A stretch of 46,356 nt of DNA, from contig JBOZIK010000001.1 of the NCBI GenBank assembly GCA_051453625.1, positions 185,678,901-185,725,256 of the forward strand, given 5' to 3'. This document shows, piece by piece, positions 1-11,165 of this stretch (the first letter of the stretch is position 1; each line of letters begins with the position of its first letter). Source of the stretch: Welwitschia mirabilis. Lineage: Eukaryota > Gnetophyta > Gnetopsida > Welwitschiales. The translations under genes were made by a program, and so were the position numbers. Under the pieces are notes generated by a model. That model saw only the letters and a program-made list of their open reading frames with translations. It made no database searches and was not told where the DNA came from.

Positions 1-386
1 GTGGATGATATTTTCAGAAGAAAATAAGAAAACCAAAAAGCTCTAATAGACATAAGAGTAAGTGATAATATTATGCATTTATACATTTATAAAATATTGG
101 ATTAGAAGGTAGAATTAAACCTACTAAAATAGTATTAGAATTGGATAATGCATTAATTGAAAAACCTATAGGAATAGTCAAATATTTGGTGATTTAAATT
201 AAGAAATCTTTCTATCCTATAGATGTGGTCATTATTAAGGTTGAACATAATGGCAAATATCCCCTACTTTTAGAAAGAGCCTTTTGTGCAATAGCCCATT
301 ATGTCATTGATACTCGCACGAGGATGATGAAATGTCATATAGATAATAAGAATTCTAGTATTAGAACATTTAATGATACAAGAATT
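1..386 (+). pseudogene. Ty3/gypsy aspartic protease remnant (element E)
   Basis: This is a decayed retropepsin region of a gypsy polyprotein, which would cleave Gag-Pol in the virus-like particle. A frame through about 110-370 reads like the plant gypsy protease core. The stretch KPIGIV matches the usual 'P.GIVEDVLV' block, FYPIDVVII matches 'FYFPVDFVVLD', and LLLERAFCAIAHYVID matches 'ILGRPFLATARALID'. The catalytic D-S-G segment would lie upstream and is not seen. A stop follows KYLVI. The same block occurs in element D (minus strand, about 23330-23620), so the two belong to related families. The sequence runs into an assembly gap at 387. It cannot be functional. Confidence 0.72.
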
Positions 387-522
387 NNNNNNNNNNNNNN
401 NNNNNNNNNNNNNNNNNNNNNNNNNNNNNNNNNNNNNNNNNNNNNNNNNNNNNNNNNNNNNNNNNNNNNNNNNNNNNNNNNNNNNNNNNNNNNNNNNNNN
501 NNNNNNNNNNNNNNNNNNNNNN
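387..522. other. Assembly gap, 136 N
   Basis: A run of N between the protease remnant and unrecognised sequence. Open frames spanning it are artefacts. Confidence 0.99.
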
Positions 523-1130
523 ATACTTTTGCCACCTATGACTTCTTTTATTTGCATTTTAACTTTCACACAGATTCTTCATTTATTTTTAAAAAACAAA
601 TATCCCAAAAAATGAAAATGAATGATTTATTTATAAACACTCCCCTTCTTCAAAAACTCCTTAATGATGTCTTTTTCAAAGTATTCTGTTTTCGCTAAAA
701 CAACATGGAAGATAAATTAGACATAGAAGAAAAAGTTAGATCATCCACATTAGTTCAACATTATCCTTTAAAAAAAATCTTCTTTTATTACATAAGTCTA
801 TCTTGTTTGAGAACAAGGAAGAATCTACTATTATTTTTAAATCTTTAAACTCCTAAAATCATTGCAAGATTAATCTAGATCCTTTAAATCACTCTTCCAA
901 TAATTATTTTCATGAGGACTTTGAACCCATGCTTTATCATGATATCCAACATGTAAGATCTATTAAAAACATTTTACATCAAGATGGGTGTTCTACAACT
1001 ATAAAAGATGAAAATAATCTTTAACTTAAAGACTTACCCAATGGCTTAAAATAAATGTTCTCAAATAATACTCTAATAAGCCATTGATCATCAATTCTCA
1101 ACTCTACCGTCCCTAAGAAAAATCCTTACT
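523..1130 (+). other. Gypsy linker sequence, internally deleted
   Basis: AT-rich sequence with many stops in all frames. It lies between the protease and the integrase C-terminus of element E, where about 3 kb of RT, RNase H and integrase core would be expected. Only about 600 bp is present, so the element has lost its polymerase (inference). No motif was recognised. Confidence 0.4.
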
Positions 1131-1460
1131 TAATCTTATCACTAAGCGAGTAACTAATGGTAAAATTACTAAACTTATAGACATAGGTTAATTTGTGCTT
1201 TTACATAATACTCAAGTACATCCTATACATAATAGGTTGACCTCTAAATGACTTGGCCCTTATCATGTGGAAAGGGTACATTCTAATGGATTTGTTGAGA
1301 TCTTTGATCTTCAAACTCAAGAAATCCAAAGAGTAAATTGACAAAGGTTAAAACTTTATACATTTTCAAATGATTGTTGTTATACCTTAAACATGATAGA
1401 AGTAATTAACTTGGAAGATCCTTTTTACAAAAAGGAAGATCTTCCCTTAACCATCTACTA
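1131..1460 (+). pseudogene. Gypsy integrase C-terminal remnant, copy 1
   Basis: This is the C-terminal DNA-binding end of a Ty3/gypsy integrase. Pieces match the plant consensus 'LLYNSRL..GKL.SRW.GPY.V..V.PHGAVEI......F.VNGQRLK'. LLHNTQVHP, then LGPYHVERVHSNGFVEIF, then QTQEIQRVN and QRLKLYT are readable in one frame with stops. A following MIEVINLEDP block is the usual tail. Element D carries the same sequence on the minus strand at 20060-20344 (HSNGSIEIF, QKVSGQRLK). The first half of a tandem duplication starts inside this feature (1268). Confidence 0.75.
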
Positions 1461-2318
1461 GATTCTTTTTTAGCTTTATTTCTTGGTTTAAGTTATGAAA
1501 CTACTTGAGCATCTTTAAGTTGATTTATGCTTGACTTCCATAGGTGTTATCATGATTAAGTAATTCTTTACTTTGGGTTTTCATGTGATAAATATTAGAT
1601 TCAGTCAATCTTAAGATATTCCAATATCTACAATCAATCTCCTTGGTTATTTTATGGTAAAATATCAATTATGTTAATTTGATTCTTATTTTTAGCCATA
1701 TACTTTATTACCTTATCATTCCAATGATTAATCAATGCTATCAAAAATGGAAAGTATAAGTTAATCAAAAAATAAAAAAAATAAAAGTAAGACGGAAATA
1801 TGAAGGAAAAAAAAGAGAAAAAAGAAAAAAAAAAGAAAGAAAAGTGAATCACCCTCTTGTAATTATACCATGATGTACTACCATAAGTGTACCTAGCCAA
1901 CTTTTCCTGAGAGGAGCCTTTGGTAGTATGGTATGATAGCTATAGGAACTCCATCAAAGAATTAGTTGGTTATGATCTAGCCTCTACTTAAATGTCCTTA
2001 TTCTCTTGGTAGTGATTACACTTCCCTCATCATGATGAATGGTATTGTTTAATAACCCATTAACTAAAAACTCCCATCACTCTAAGACACAGACTTCATG
2101 AGCATATGAGTATAGTTCTTATTGGATAATATCTTATCAAAGTACTATGGCTGTCATAGATAAAGAGGAATTGAATTATAGTCCAAACATAACTTGATAC
2201 CTTGCTAAATATAACCATTAGATATTATCATCATAACTACCCTTTTGAATGGTACTATATAGTGTTCTACACTAAATCATGCATTGCTATATCAAATAGC
2301 TTTATAACTTTACCAAGA
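1268..2318 (+). repeat. Tandem segment copy 1 (integrase end plus 3' non-coding)
   Basis: About 1.05 kb beginning at TGGAAAGGGTACATTCTAAT. It carries the integrase tail, a purine-rich tract (1801-1846), the conserved block around GAATCACCCTCTTG, and ends near TTATAACTTTACCAAGA. The same order recurs at 2419-3434. A hand comparison of the first ~130 bp shows roughly 14% difference, too much for unmerged alleles. The 3' block also matches the post-integrase region of element D on the other strand, so it is gypsy 3' non-coding DNA. Confidence 0.75.
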
Positions 2319-2418
2319 NNNNNNNNNNNNNNNNNNNNNNNNNNNNNNNNNNNNNNNNNNNNNNNNNNNNNNNNNNNNNNNNNNNNNNNNNNNNNNNNNN
2401 NNNNNNNNNNNNNNNNNN
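2319..2418. other. Assembly gap, 100 N (unknown-size style)
   Basis: Exactly 100 N, lying precisely between the end of tandem copy 1 and the start of copy 2. Confidence 0.98.
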
Positions 2419-3434
2419 TGGAAAGGGTACATTCTAATGGCTCTGTTGAGATTTCTAATCTTGAAACTCAAGAAATCCAAAGAGTAAATGGATAAAGGTT
2501 ATAGATTTATACATCTACAAATGATTGTTATTACATTTTGAACATGATAAAATAAATTAATTTAAAGATCCTCTTTATAAAAAGGAATATCTTTCCTTGG
2601 CTATCTACTAAATTATGAGAGTACTTGATCATCATTGAATTGATTTATGTTTGAGTTCCATAGATGTTGCTATGATTAAGTAATTTTTTACTTTGGGTTT
2701 TCATGTGATAAAGATTGGATTCAACCAATCTTAAGATATTCTAATATCTACAATCAATCTCCTTGGTTATTTTATGGTAAAATATTAATTATATTAATCT
2801 GATGTTTTTTTTCAGTCATATTATTTATTACCTTATCATTCTAATGATTAACCAATGCTATAAAAAATGGGAAGTCTAAGTCAATGGTAAAGAATAAAAA
2901 AAATTAAAACTAAGAGGAAAATATGAAAAAAATAGAAATAAAAAGAAAAATTAAAATGAATCACCCTCTTGCAGTTATACCATGATGTACTACCACAAGT
3001 ATAGTGGGGTAAATTTTCCTGAGAGGGATCTTTAACAGTATGATATGATAGCTGTGGAAACTCCACTAGAGGATTAGTTGGTTATAATCTAGCTTTGGCT
3101 TATAGGTCTTTATTCTCTTGGTAGTGGTTACAGTTCCCTCATCATGATGAATGATGTTGTTCAACACCCCATTGACTAAAAACTTCCTTCACTCCAAGGC
3201 ATAGACATTGAGAGCATATGAGTATATTAATCATTAGATGATATATTATCAAAGTACTATGGTTATCACAACTAAAGAGGAATTGAATTATAGTCCAAAC
3301 ATGACTTGATAACTTGCTAAACATATTAATTAGATATTGTCATCATCACTACCTTTTTGAATGGTACTCTATGGTGTTCTACATTTAATCATGCATTTCT
3401 ATATCAATTGGATTTATAACCTTACTAAGAAATT
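2419..3434 (+). repeat. Tandem segment copy 2 with integrase C-terminus
   Basis: Second copy of the segment at 1268-2318. It opens with ERVHSNGSVEIS, TQEIQRVNG and the 'MI...INL.DPL' tail, followed by a purine-rich tract (about 2890-2957). The block GAATCACCCTCTTGCAGTTA follows at about 2957, then the conserved GGAAACTCCACTAGAGG at about 3056. The last two have clear counterparts in element D (reverse strand, about 19270-19420). Copy 2 continues past the end of copy 1 into 3435 onwards, so it is the one joined to the element's 3' end. Confidence 0.75.
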
Positions 3435-4761
3435 TTGATAAGTTTGAATTTTAAGCAAAAATTTAAACTTCTTCATGTTCTATCTTGTCCATTTTTATTT
3501 TGTCTTATCTTTGTTTGTGGGTTTGTCTTCTCAAAGACATTTTTATCACCTCTCTTAAAATAATGTTTAAGATATTATCATTTTATAGAATACCTACTAC
3601 AATTTTTATCACTTGATTATTATACATAAAATCAAATTAACCTCTACCTTGATCATCCTTTATTATTTAGTAGTAATGTTCTTCTTTCCTTTAACAATCT
3701 CCATTTTTATAACCTCTTTTTTCACTTAATCTTACACTCAAGAAATCTTACATGAGTTACCTTTTATTCATGATTTATGTAACTCAAGATGACTTGCTCA
3801 TATAGTTGAAGGGGGTAGCTACCTATATTTCATGATTTGTAAACCAAAATTTTTCACTAAATACAAGACATGATGTTAAACTAAATGATTGATAATATAC
3901 ATTAATTTCACTTATGCTTTTTCATAAATGTATTTCGCATGTTTTACTCTTAATTCTAAATGATATACATGTTTTGAGCTTCTTGTTGTTAGTGGGCTTA
4001 CAACTTGCTATTCGCTTATTTTGTCAGAGATTGAAAAATGCTATGTTAGGGGCTATGTTACAATGCCAACATGACCTATTTAATACACTTATGAGGTACA
4101 TTTTTAGGTTCTATTGATAGGTTTTTTTAAGGATTTATGCCAATTATGCAAAGCTTCCATATAGGTCAAAAAATGCAATAATTTCCAACACAAGAAGCCA
4201 CTTTTAAATAATGATGAACTAAAGCAATGTGATGAAGATATTATGATCATCCTCCATGTCGTGGGGACAATAAAGAGGGCAATAGTCAGAAAAGTATGGT
4301 CAACCTTTGTGTCATTGGGATGATGATAGGGATGACAGTCAGCATATTTAACACATGCTAAGCATTAGTTAGTAGATGGAGCTTCATCCTTTATGTCATG
4401 GGAATGACATAATGCATGATAGTCAAAATAATTTACAAACTTAATTAAATTGTTATAAAAGGGTAAATCTAATTCCTACCTTTTTGTTTCACACCCTTTA
4501 GCAACCTATCCCAACTTATAAATAGACCATTTTAGATACTATTTAGAATCATCTTTTTTCATCTACATTCTTGTAATAATTTAAGATTATTAAAGGTAAG
4601 GAGATCCCATCCTATTTGTAAGAATAAACACCTTGGTATTTGTTAGTAAATCTTTCATTAAGAAGGAGTTGTCATAAGTGGATGTAATTCAATTTCATTA
4701 ATAAAAGTATTAATTGAATTGAAATATTTTTAAATGTTTTATTATTCTTCCTTATAGCTTA
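3435..4761 (+). mobile_element. Probable 3' end and LTR of gypsy element E
   Basis: No coding potential beyond short chance frames. A polypurine-like GAAGGGGGTAG lies at about 3808-3818, a plausible PPT. Then come GGGATGA/GGATGAC-type motifs at 4318-4345 like those in the LTRs of element D, a TATA-like CTTATAAATAGACC at about 4515, and a downstream leader-like segment to about 4700. That order (PPT, U3 motifs, TATA, R/U5) fits an LTR. Exact boundaries and a second LTR copy were not found, so the LTR call is inference. Confidence 0.42.
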
Positions 4762-4942
4762 NNNNNNNNNNNNNNNNNNNNNNNNNNNNNNNNNNNNNNN
4801 NNNNNNNNNNNNNNNNNNNNNNNNNNNNNNNNNNNNNNNNNNNNNNNNNNNNNNNNNNNNNNNNNNNNNNNNNNNNNNNNNNNNNNNNNNNNNNNNNNNN
4901 NNNNNNNNNNNNNNNNNNNNNNNNNNNNNNNNNNNNNNNNNN
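4762..4942. other. Assembly gap, 181 N
   Basis: A run of N following the probable gypsy LTR. Open frames crossing it are meaningless. Confidence 0.99.
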
Positions 4943-5189
4943 TTCCTATAAAGAGAAAGTCCAAAATATGTTATTCTTCTGTCTTTTTTTTGGTAATGGT
5001 CAAAAATTATATTACCACAAAGCAATAATTGTTTACAACCTATTAAAAAAAAGACCCATAGAAGAATATCTCTTTCATGGCCTTAAGGGCCTATACATCC
5101 CAGCAATGTCCTACACATGTACATCTAATGTCCCCAAAAAATCAATTTTCCTTTGTATTAGTTTGTTCCCTTAATAAAAGTTAATGTGG
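4943..5189. other. Unassigned, possibly LINE 3' region
   Basis: AT-rich sequence next to the LINE fragment on the side where its 3' end would lie. No poly(A)/poly(T) tail clear enough to call, and no motif recognised. Confidence 0.3.
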
Positions 5190-6020
5190 ATTCATAATTC
5201 AAATGTATTTTCCTATTGATTTGTTGTGTGGAGTTTGGTACCTTCCTATGAGTCCTGGTATTTCTTTCCAATCAAGTGTAATATATTATTACCACCACCA
5301 TTACGTATAGTGTTTTTCGAAAACATGTGCCTCACTGAAACCTATATAGTCAGCATTGTTTCCATCATGTGAAGCTTCTTGGAAATTGCTGGATACTTAT
5401 CCACACACAATTGAGTTATAGCAGCTCCTCTACCCATGGACATAGGAAGAATAAATGCCGCAATGATTCTTTTCCTCCACTACAAAATATGAATTTTGTG
5501 TTGTTAATGGGAATGAATAGCTGAGTCATTCTTTCTCTTGTCAGTAGTTTCTCTTGGATTGTAAGCCACAAAATGAAAGCATGTTTAGAAGTATTATATC
5601 TGCTTTAGATGTATCTCGCATAAGGGAATGGTTGTATTTCATCTTGGAGCCACTTGTATCCACTTTCTATGGTGTACTTCCCCTCCCCTGTGGCTGTTCA
5701 TAGACCTTGTCAATAGCCTTCTCAGAAATCTTCTTTAATCTAGTTTAGTTTCAATCAGTACCATCCCACCCCCATTGAACATTGGTAGTCCCACAACTCT
5801 CGGTTCTTTAAGTAGATGTCATTAATCCATTGCACTTACATGTTATCTGCTTTAGGTTAGATATACTTAGCCAGTGCCGCATAGTTCCATACCTCACACC
5901 TCTTTATACTCAGACCACTTACTGACTTTGGTCTAAAAACAAGATTCCATCTAACATGCACCATGTATTTCCCTAACTTTTTTTAACTCCACAAGAATGC
6001 ATTACATATCGATTTCACTT
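5190..6020 (-). pseudogene. L1-type LINE ORF2 C-terminus with zf-RVT domain
   Basis: Remnant of a non-LTR retrotransposon reverse-transcriptase protein, 3' part only, read right to left. First, near 5960, comes WNLVFRPKSVSGLSIK and then EVWNYAALAKYI, matching the plant LINE block 'WD.VC.PK..GGLGI+....WN.ALLAK'. Next comes WINDIYLKNRELWDYQCS (about 5770-5830), then YTIESGYKWLQDE. The zf-RVT zinc-binding part follows: KHAFILWLTIQEKLLTRERM, then FCSGGKESLRHLFFLCPW (about 5430-5580). The usual C..C...H..C spacing is recognisable. The region ends with IIYYTWLERN, the typical post-zinc helix. Few stops interrupt it and its GC is higher than its surroundings, so it may be younger or less methylated. 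The fingers, palm and endonuclease are absent: a 5'-truncated copy, as is usual for LINEs. Confidence 0.78.
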
Positions 6021-7713
6021 TACTGATTATGCTTCACAGAAGGATAAAGGTTTAGGTCCAATATACTTGCAGTGAGTTCTTCTCTTTATGAAAGCAATTT
6101 TTCCTATTCTCTTTTAAAAGTATTTTCTAAGTGTACGACATCTAGGTTAATCCCACTATAAAAATGTGTATTGTATGTAATTAGATTATTATATTTTTAA
6201 ATGTTGCAAGTTAAATTTGATCTTTAGAATATTGGAATTAGAAGCACAAGTACACATCACAATAGTTACTTAAACCACTAAGGTAAAAATTCTTACATGC
6301 ATCCACATTCAAAGTAAGCTAAAAAAAGGATAAAAGAGGTATCTCTAAAAATAAATATCACTTATGAGTAATTTAACTTAAATCTACTGATAGAAGCATA
6401 CTTTAAATAAGTAATTTCCTTATAAAATTTTGTTTAATAATTTTTCTATAGTTTTCAACATTAATTATACATTTTTGGGCTTTAAGGAGATATCATAGTT
6501 AAAAATTAATAATTAATTAATTATAAAGCAAAAAAAAATTATAGTAGTTTTCACAAAGTAGACACATAATAGGGTTTTTAGAATCTAACTCAGACTATCT
6601 TGGAATTTAAAAATATTATTTGAATGTTACCATTTAGATCTAAAAACTGTTAAATTTTCTAAAATTACAGTCCTACCACTCTACACTAAAATGAGTATAA
6701 ATTTCAAAATACTTTGGGTTCTTAAATGCTTTAAGATTTTTTAGGAAGCTTATTCAATTTCCTACAACTTAGAATGTTCAAGATTGTAAATGTGTTAACA
6801 AATAATTATAGAAACATAAACTACTTGCTCACTATTTTTTGTGTTTATTTTCTAATATATTTTAACAAATAATTTTCTAAACATAATTACCCATTAAAAA
6901 AATTTTTTTTTTACATTATTCACTTTAATAACACAATTCTATACTTACATTAAAAAATTCACTAATTTATACTTACTAGTTAATGAGATATGATATTTTT
7001 ATCCTATGCCTTTATTTTGGAAATTTAATTTTTACCATAATAAAATATGATAAATTTTTTACAACTAGTTAAATAATAACTTAGATCATTACTAGCTAAT
7101 TACTTATAAAAAGGAAAACTAATTTTAAAAATAAAAATCATTGTATAAAGAAAAATCATTCTATAAAGAAAAATCAAATCAATTCAAAAAAAACCATTTA
7201 TTATGAACCTTGAGACTTTCCATAGAAGAATCCTAGCCTAAAGAGAATTCTGAGGAGAAGATTTTACCCCTAATAAGATGGTCTTAATGCATAATAGACT
7301 AAGAGATATAAGACTAAAACAAACATGGGTACCCAAATTTCCTTTCTTTTTAATATTTATAATAGTAAATCCCCTAGTCACTTGGCCATAATCATGCATT
7401 AGTAATCCTCTATCATTAAGTACTAGAGACCCTTTATATCTTATTATAATGTCTTGGTGGGAGCCAATGGGAGTGAATAATATTTTATAACATAATTAAA
7501 TAAAATCCATAAATAATTTCCTAATGAAATATTGCATCATTCCAATACAACTAGAAATCATATGGATAATATGAGTAAAGAGCTTACTTGGGAAGATTAA
7601 TAAGACCTTAATAGTTAAAAATTGATGAGGATCCAAACTAAAGAGCTCCTCATCTTCAAGCTTCTAAGATCCAAAGCAAGAAAAAGAGAGAAAGAGAGTG
7701 GGGGGAGAAGGGG

Positions 7714-7714
<1 letters not shown>
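6021..7714. other. Unrecognised AT-rich DNA
   Basis: About 1.7 kb with dense stops in every frame and no motif I recognise. It contains homopolymer A and T runs and short direct repeats (for example AAAGAAAAATCATT repeated near 7146-7172). Probably decayed transposon sequence, but nothing shows its family. Confidence 0.4.

Positions 7715-7766
<52 letters not shown>
7715..7766. repeat. (GA)n microsatellite
   Basis: About 25 uninterrupted GA units preceded by G-rich purine sequence (7690-7714). The 71-residue frame across it is only a translated Arg-Glu repeat. Confidence 0.97.
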
Positions 7767-7771
<5 letters not shown>

Positions 7772-10137
7772 TGCACTTGTATAAAACAAAAGAAAAGTAT
7801 CTCATTTAATAAGAGAGAAAATAATCTCTATATATAAATAAACAAAGGCACATAGCTCAAGATCACAAGATCACATGATTTAGCATTGATAAGTAGGATG
7901 AGTAATAAGTGACATTAGAGTACAAAAAGAAATCATATTTATGACTCATACACCTAACTAGGATGAGTAATCTTCTTACTTTAATTAGTAAGGTTAATTG
8001 CATGCATCCTTTCCTCATGCTAGCTCTTTTTAATTCTTCACAGGCTCATAAGTAAGTTTAATTCATCCAAGACATGCATCAAAAGAATAAATGTATAAAT
8101 CTCAAAATTGTCATGTGGCGTAATGAGACAAACTCTTCAATTCCAATGAATAAAGTAATAAGTATGATATGAACAAAATACCCTTACACATCTCAAGAAC
8201 ATAGAAGTCATGGTAGAGAAAATATTCTTATTTATCATTTTTGGTTCTAGGTAAGAGTGCATGTACTTATTCAAATGATCATTTATTTTGAAATGTATAA
8301 AATCTATCAATTACATAACATAAGGAAGAACATATTTATTCATAATATAGTACACATATTATATTTACCAAGAATCTAAATGGGTAAATAAGATGAAAAA
8401 TATATTATTATGTCCTCTTGAAATTTTTAATTTATTAGTTTTATCATGTGTTTTAAATTTCTCACCAATGGAATTATGTAATTTTACATATTTGGATAGA
8501 TTTTCTCTTAAAACCTTCTGACATAATTTTTATTATTTTCATGATAAATTATAAAGATTACATACTAAGATCAATTTTCAAATGACATCTTATTTTGATA
8601 AGAAATTTAAATAAACATAAATAATCATTTGATTAAAAGCTCAATATACTTAATGTTCAAGTAAATAAGGTTTACAAAATATGGAATATGACATGAACCT
8701 TCTTTTTTATGTACCTTTGAGAAACTTTCTTGGAGTAGCACTTTTCAAAATGAAACAAACCCATTAATATTCAAGGATGTTTTTCTCACTAAGAATCACA
8801 AACACCATTACCCATTCAAAAATTTTCACACACCTATTACATTTTTAGACCATCTCTTTAAACACATCAATCATTCATTTATGAGTACTTAAGACTTAAC
8901 AACCTTGGTTGATGGCCCTTAACAAATAAACCACTAATAATTAATCATCTTATTAGTATAAGTTTAAGTATAATTTAAGTGCACTTGTATGATTCACAAA
9001 AAAAACAAAGTTCATGGTTATTTTTAAGTTATTTTGTTAAGTTTAGTTTCACTCGATGTTTTTAATTTGGAAAATATGGTTGAAAAATGTGGAATATACT
9101 TTTATTTTGAATAATTTTATGAGGATAAGATAATATTTAATTAGGCTAATGAGCTAGTGACTATTCTAATGTGAATAAAACAATATTGAGTATGAAATAA
9201 AGAATAAAAAGAAAAGAAAATATCTCTTTTTCAAAAGCACATTTTATTTTAATCAATTAATTGATTTTAGTTAACTACATTGGGGCTTTAGATGTTCATT
9301 AGTAATGCAGCTCTAATAATATATTTATAGCATGGTCAACTACATTAAGGCTATAAATACTCATTGGTAATCCAGTACTAATTTCTTTAAGAAATAACAT
9401 GTTTAAATTATGTTGGAAGAAAATGTCATAACACTGGATTCTTGATATGGTGTAAATGATTAAAATAAATAATATATGTGATTATATAAAAGATAAATTA
9501 TGGAAAGAAAAGATGGGATTTGGAGATTCTCTCATGTTTACTATACTTAACTTATGTACTTAATAAATTTTCTTACTAATTTTTGAATTTTTCACATGTT
9601 TACATAATGAATATATTTCCTATTAGACATTTTATCCATTAAAATAAAAATAAAATTCATAAAAAGTTTCAATAAAGTGGCCATTAACTTAGGTCTTTTA
9701 TCTTTTTCATTCATAAGGATTTATAATTGATGTTTGCTTTCCTTTACATTTGTTTTACCCATTTGTGTTGTCAATTTTAACCACGTTGTTCTATGAGAAA
9801 ACACATCCAAAAACATAGTTGTATTTCTTTTGAAAATACCTTTTAATCCTCGCAAAAATGCAACTGATTTATTCATAACTAGTTAGTATTGCTATCTGTG
9901 TTCATCAATTCCATCACCCTTTTTACACATCTTGCATTTACTTTCTGCTTATTGTCTTTTCATATGTTTGTGAATCCTTTGCATCATAGGGTAAGTTCTA
10001 TGAAATCACTTTTTAGTTCATATTTCTCATTTTTAATGCATTTCAAAATCTAACATGGCATTCTTTCACTTCCTCTCTCCTTTTCTCTATTATGCTTTTG
10101 TTTCTTCTCTATTTTCTTATTGATTTTTTATAAAAAT
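7767..10137. other. Unrecognised AT-rich DNA
   Basis: About 2.4 kb with no protein motif, LTR end or RNA structure that I can support. Stops are dense on both strands. It contains one local imperfect duplication (9271-9382, listed separately). Confidence 0.4.
9271..9382. repeat. Imperfect tandem duplication, two ~47-bp units
   Basis: Units begin TTAACTACATTGGGGCTTTA (9271) and TCAACTACATTAAGGCTATA (9336). Both continue with a TTCATTRGTAAT-like / ACTCATTGGTAAT-like core and end in CTCTAAT or TACTAAT. The period is about 65 bp. Function unknown. Confidence 0.6.
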
Positions 10138-11165
10138 GAATGGAAGACAAGCATTTTTGGATATGTACACTCCATTTTACTTAGTAGGAATCAAAACAAA
10201 AGGATGAAATTCTTTGTTAAAAGAGGCTAATGAATTTTACTACCCAAATGATGAATATTCTTGTGTAATACATTCTTATATACACTACACTTCATTCTCA
10301 ACATCTTTAGCTGATTTTAAAGTTTTCTTAAGGGTAGAACATTCAAACTATATTCCATTTACTTTAGTAAAACTTTAGAATATTATTGTCATGTCTTAGA
10401 TGTGTAATACATACCTAAAAAAGAAGGAATCTTATCATGTAAATTTTTACATAATAACCAACTTACTTTATTTTGATTTATCATTTGTAATGTCCTACCC
10501 ACATCACATGTTATATATTCCTATCTTAGTCATCTAGATCTTATTTAAATTATCCAAAATAATGAGCCCTTTAACATAGATAAATTTATATTTAAAACCA
10601 TCATAAACCACATAGGAAATAAAAGTAATCTTCCATTATCCTACCTAATTTCTAATATTATCTGTAATAACCTTTATTAAACCTTAGATTGTAAAGGTTA
10701 GAAAGGAGCTTACATAGAAATCATTACTTTGCAAAAAATGATTCAAGTCCAAAAGTAGAGGATTATAGATTAGATCCCATGGTAATAGCAAGAGTAGCAT
10801 GAAGAGTAGCAGTAGTTTAAGAAAGAAGAAAAAATTCAACATGACCCTTCTTCCATTTATTCTATTCCTTCATATGTTACTCCATATTACCTCTAACAAC
10901 CCATCATAATGTCAAAGATCCTATTAGAAAAGCTTTACATCCTCCTTATCCTTCTTCTTCCCCTCATCCTTCATATTCTCCTTCTTCTTCTTCACATGAG
11001 ACATTTATAGAACAAATGCTAGAAGAATACAAAACTTGGATTAACAAGTTATGGAAAAAATGAAGAAAGTTTCCAAGAAATAAAAGGACATCTCTTACAA
11101 ACAACAACAAATGGATGAAAAATTAAAAAAACTAGTCTCTTATAGAAGATTATTTAGTTAAAATT
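10138..11165 (+). pseudogene. 'Putative plant transposon protein' domain remnant with coiled-coil tail
   Basis: A decayed gene starting at ATG 10138 (MNGRQAF). Readable blocks over several frames are LLKEANEFYYPNDEYSCVI, LADFKVFLRVEHSNYIPFTL, FVMSYPHHMLYIPIL, then EPFNIDKFIFKTII and NLPLSYLISNII. After a serine/proline-rich spacer (PYPSSSPHPSYSPSSSS, about 10936-10997) comes a charged helical tail: HETFIEQMLEEYKTWINKL, then EESFQEIKGHLLQ and QQQMDEKLKKLVSYRRLF. The order 'FYAN…, short strand block, hydrophobic helices, P-(F/I)-(N/D)…I, (L/I)P-x-S-x-LI' fits, as I recall it, the plant retroelement-associated domain called putative plant transposon protein (Transposase_32). The ORF3 of elements A and B has the same late blocks. 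A PPT-like run lies 390 bp downstream, so this may be the last gene of another retroelement. Stops and frameshifts rule out function. Confidence 0.45.

Noticed and set aside
7622-7837. 71-residue frame rich in Arg-Glu
   Set aside because: Translated GA microsatellite with no family motif.
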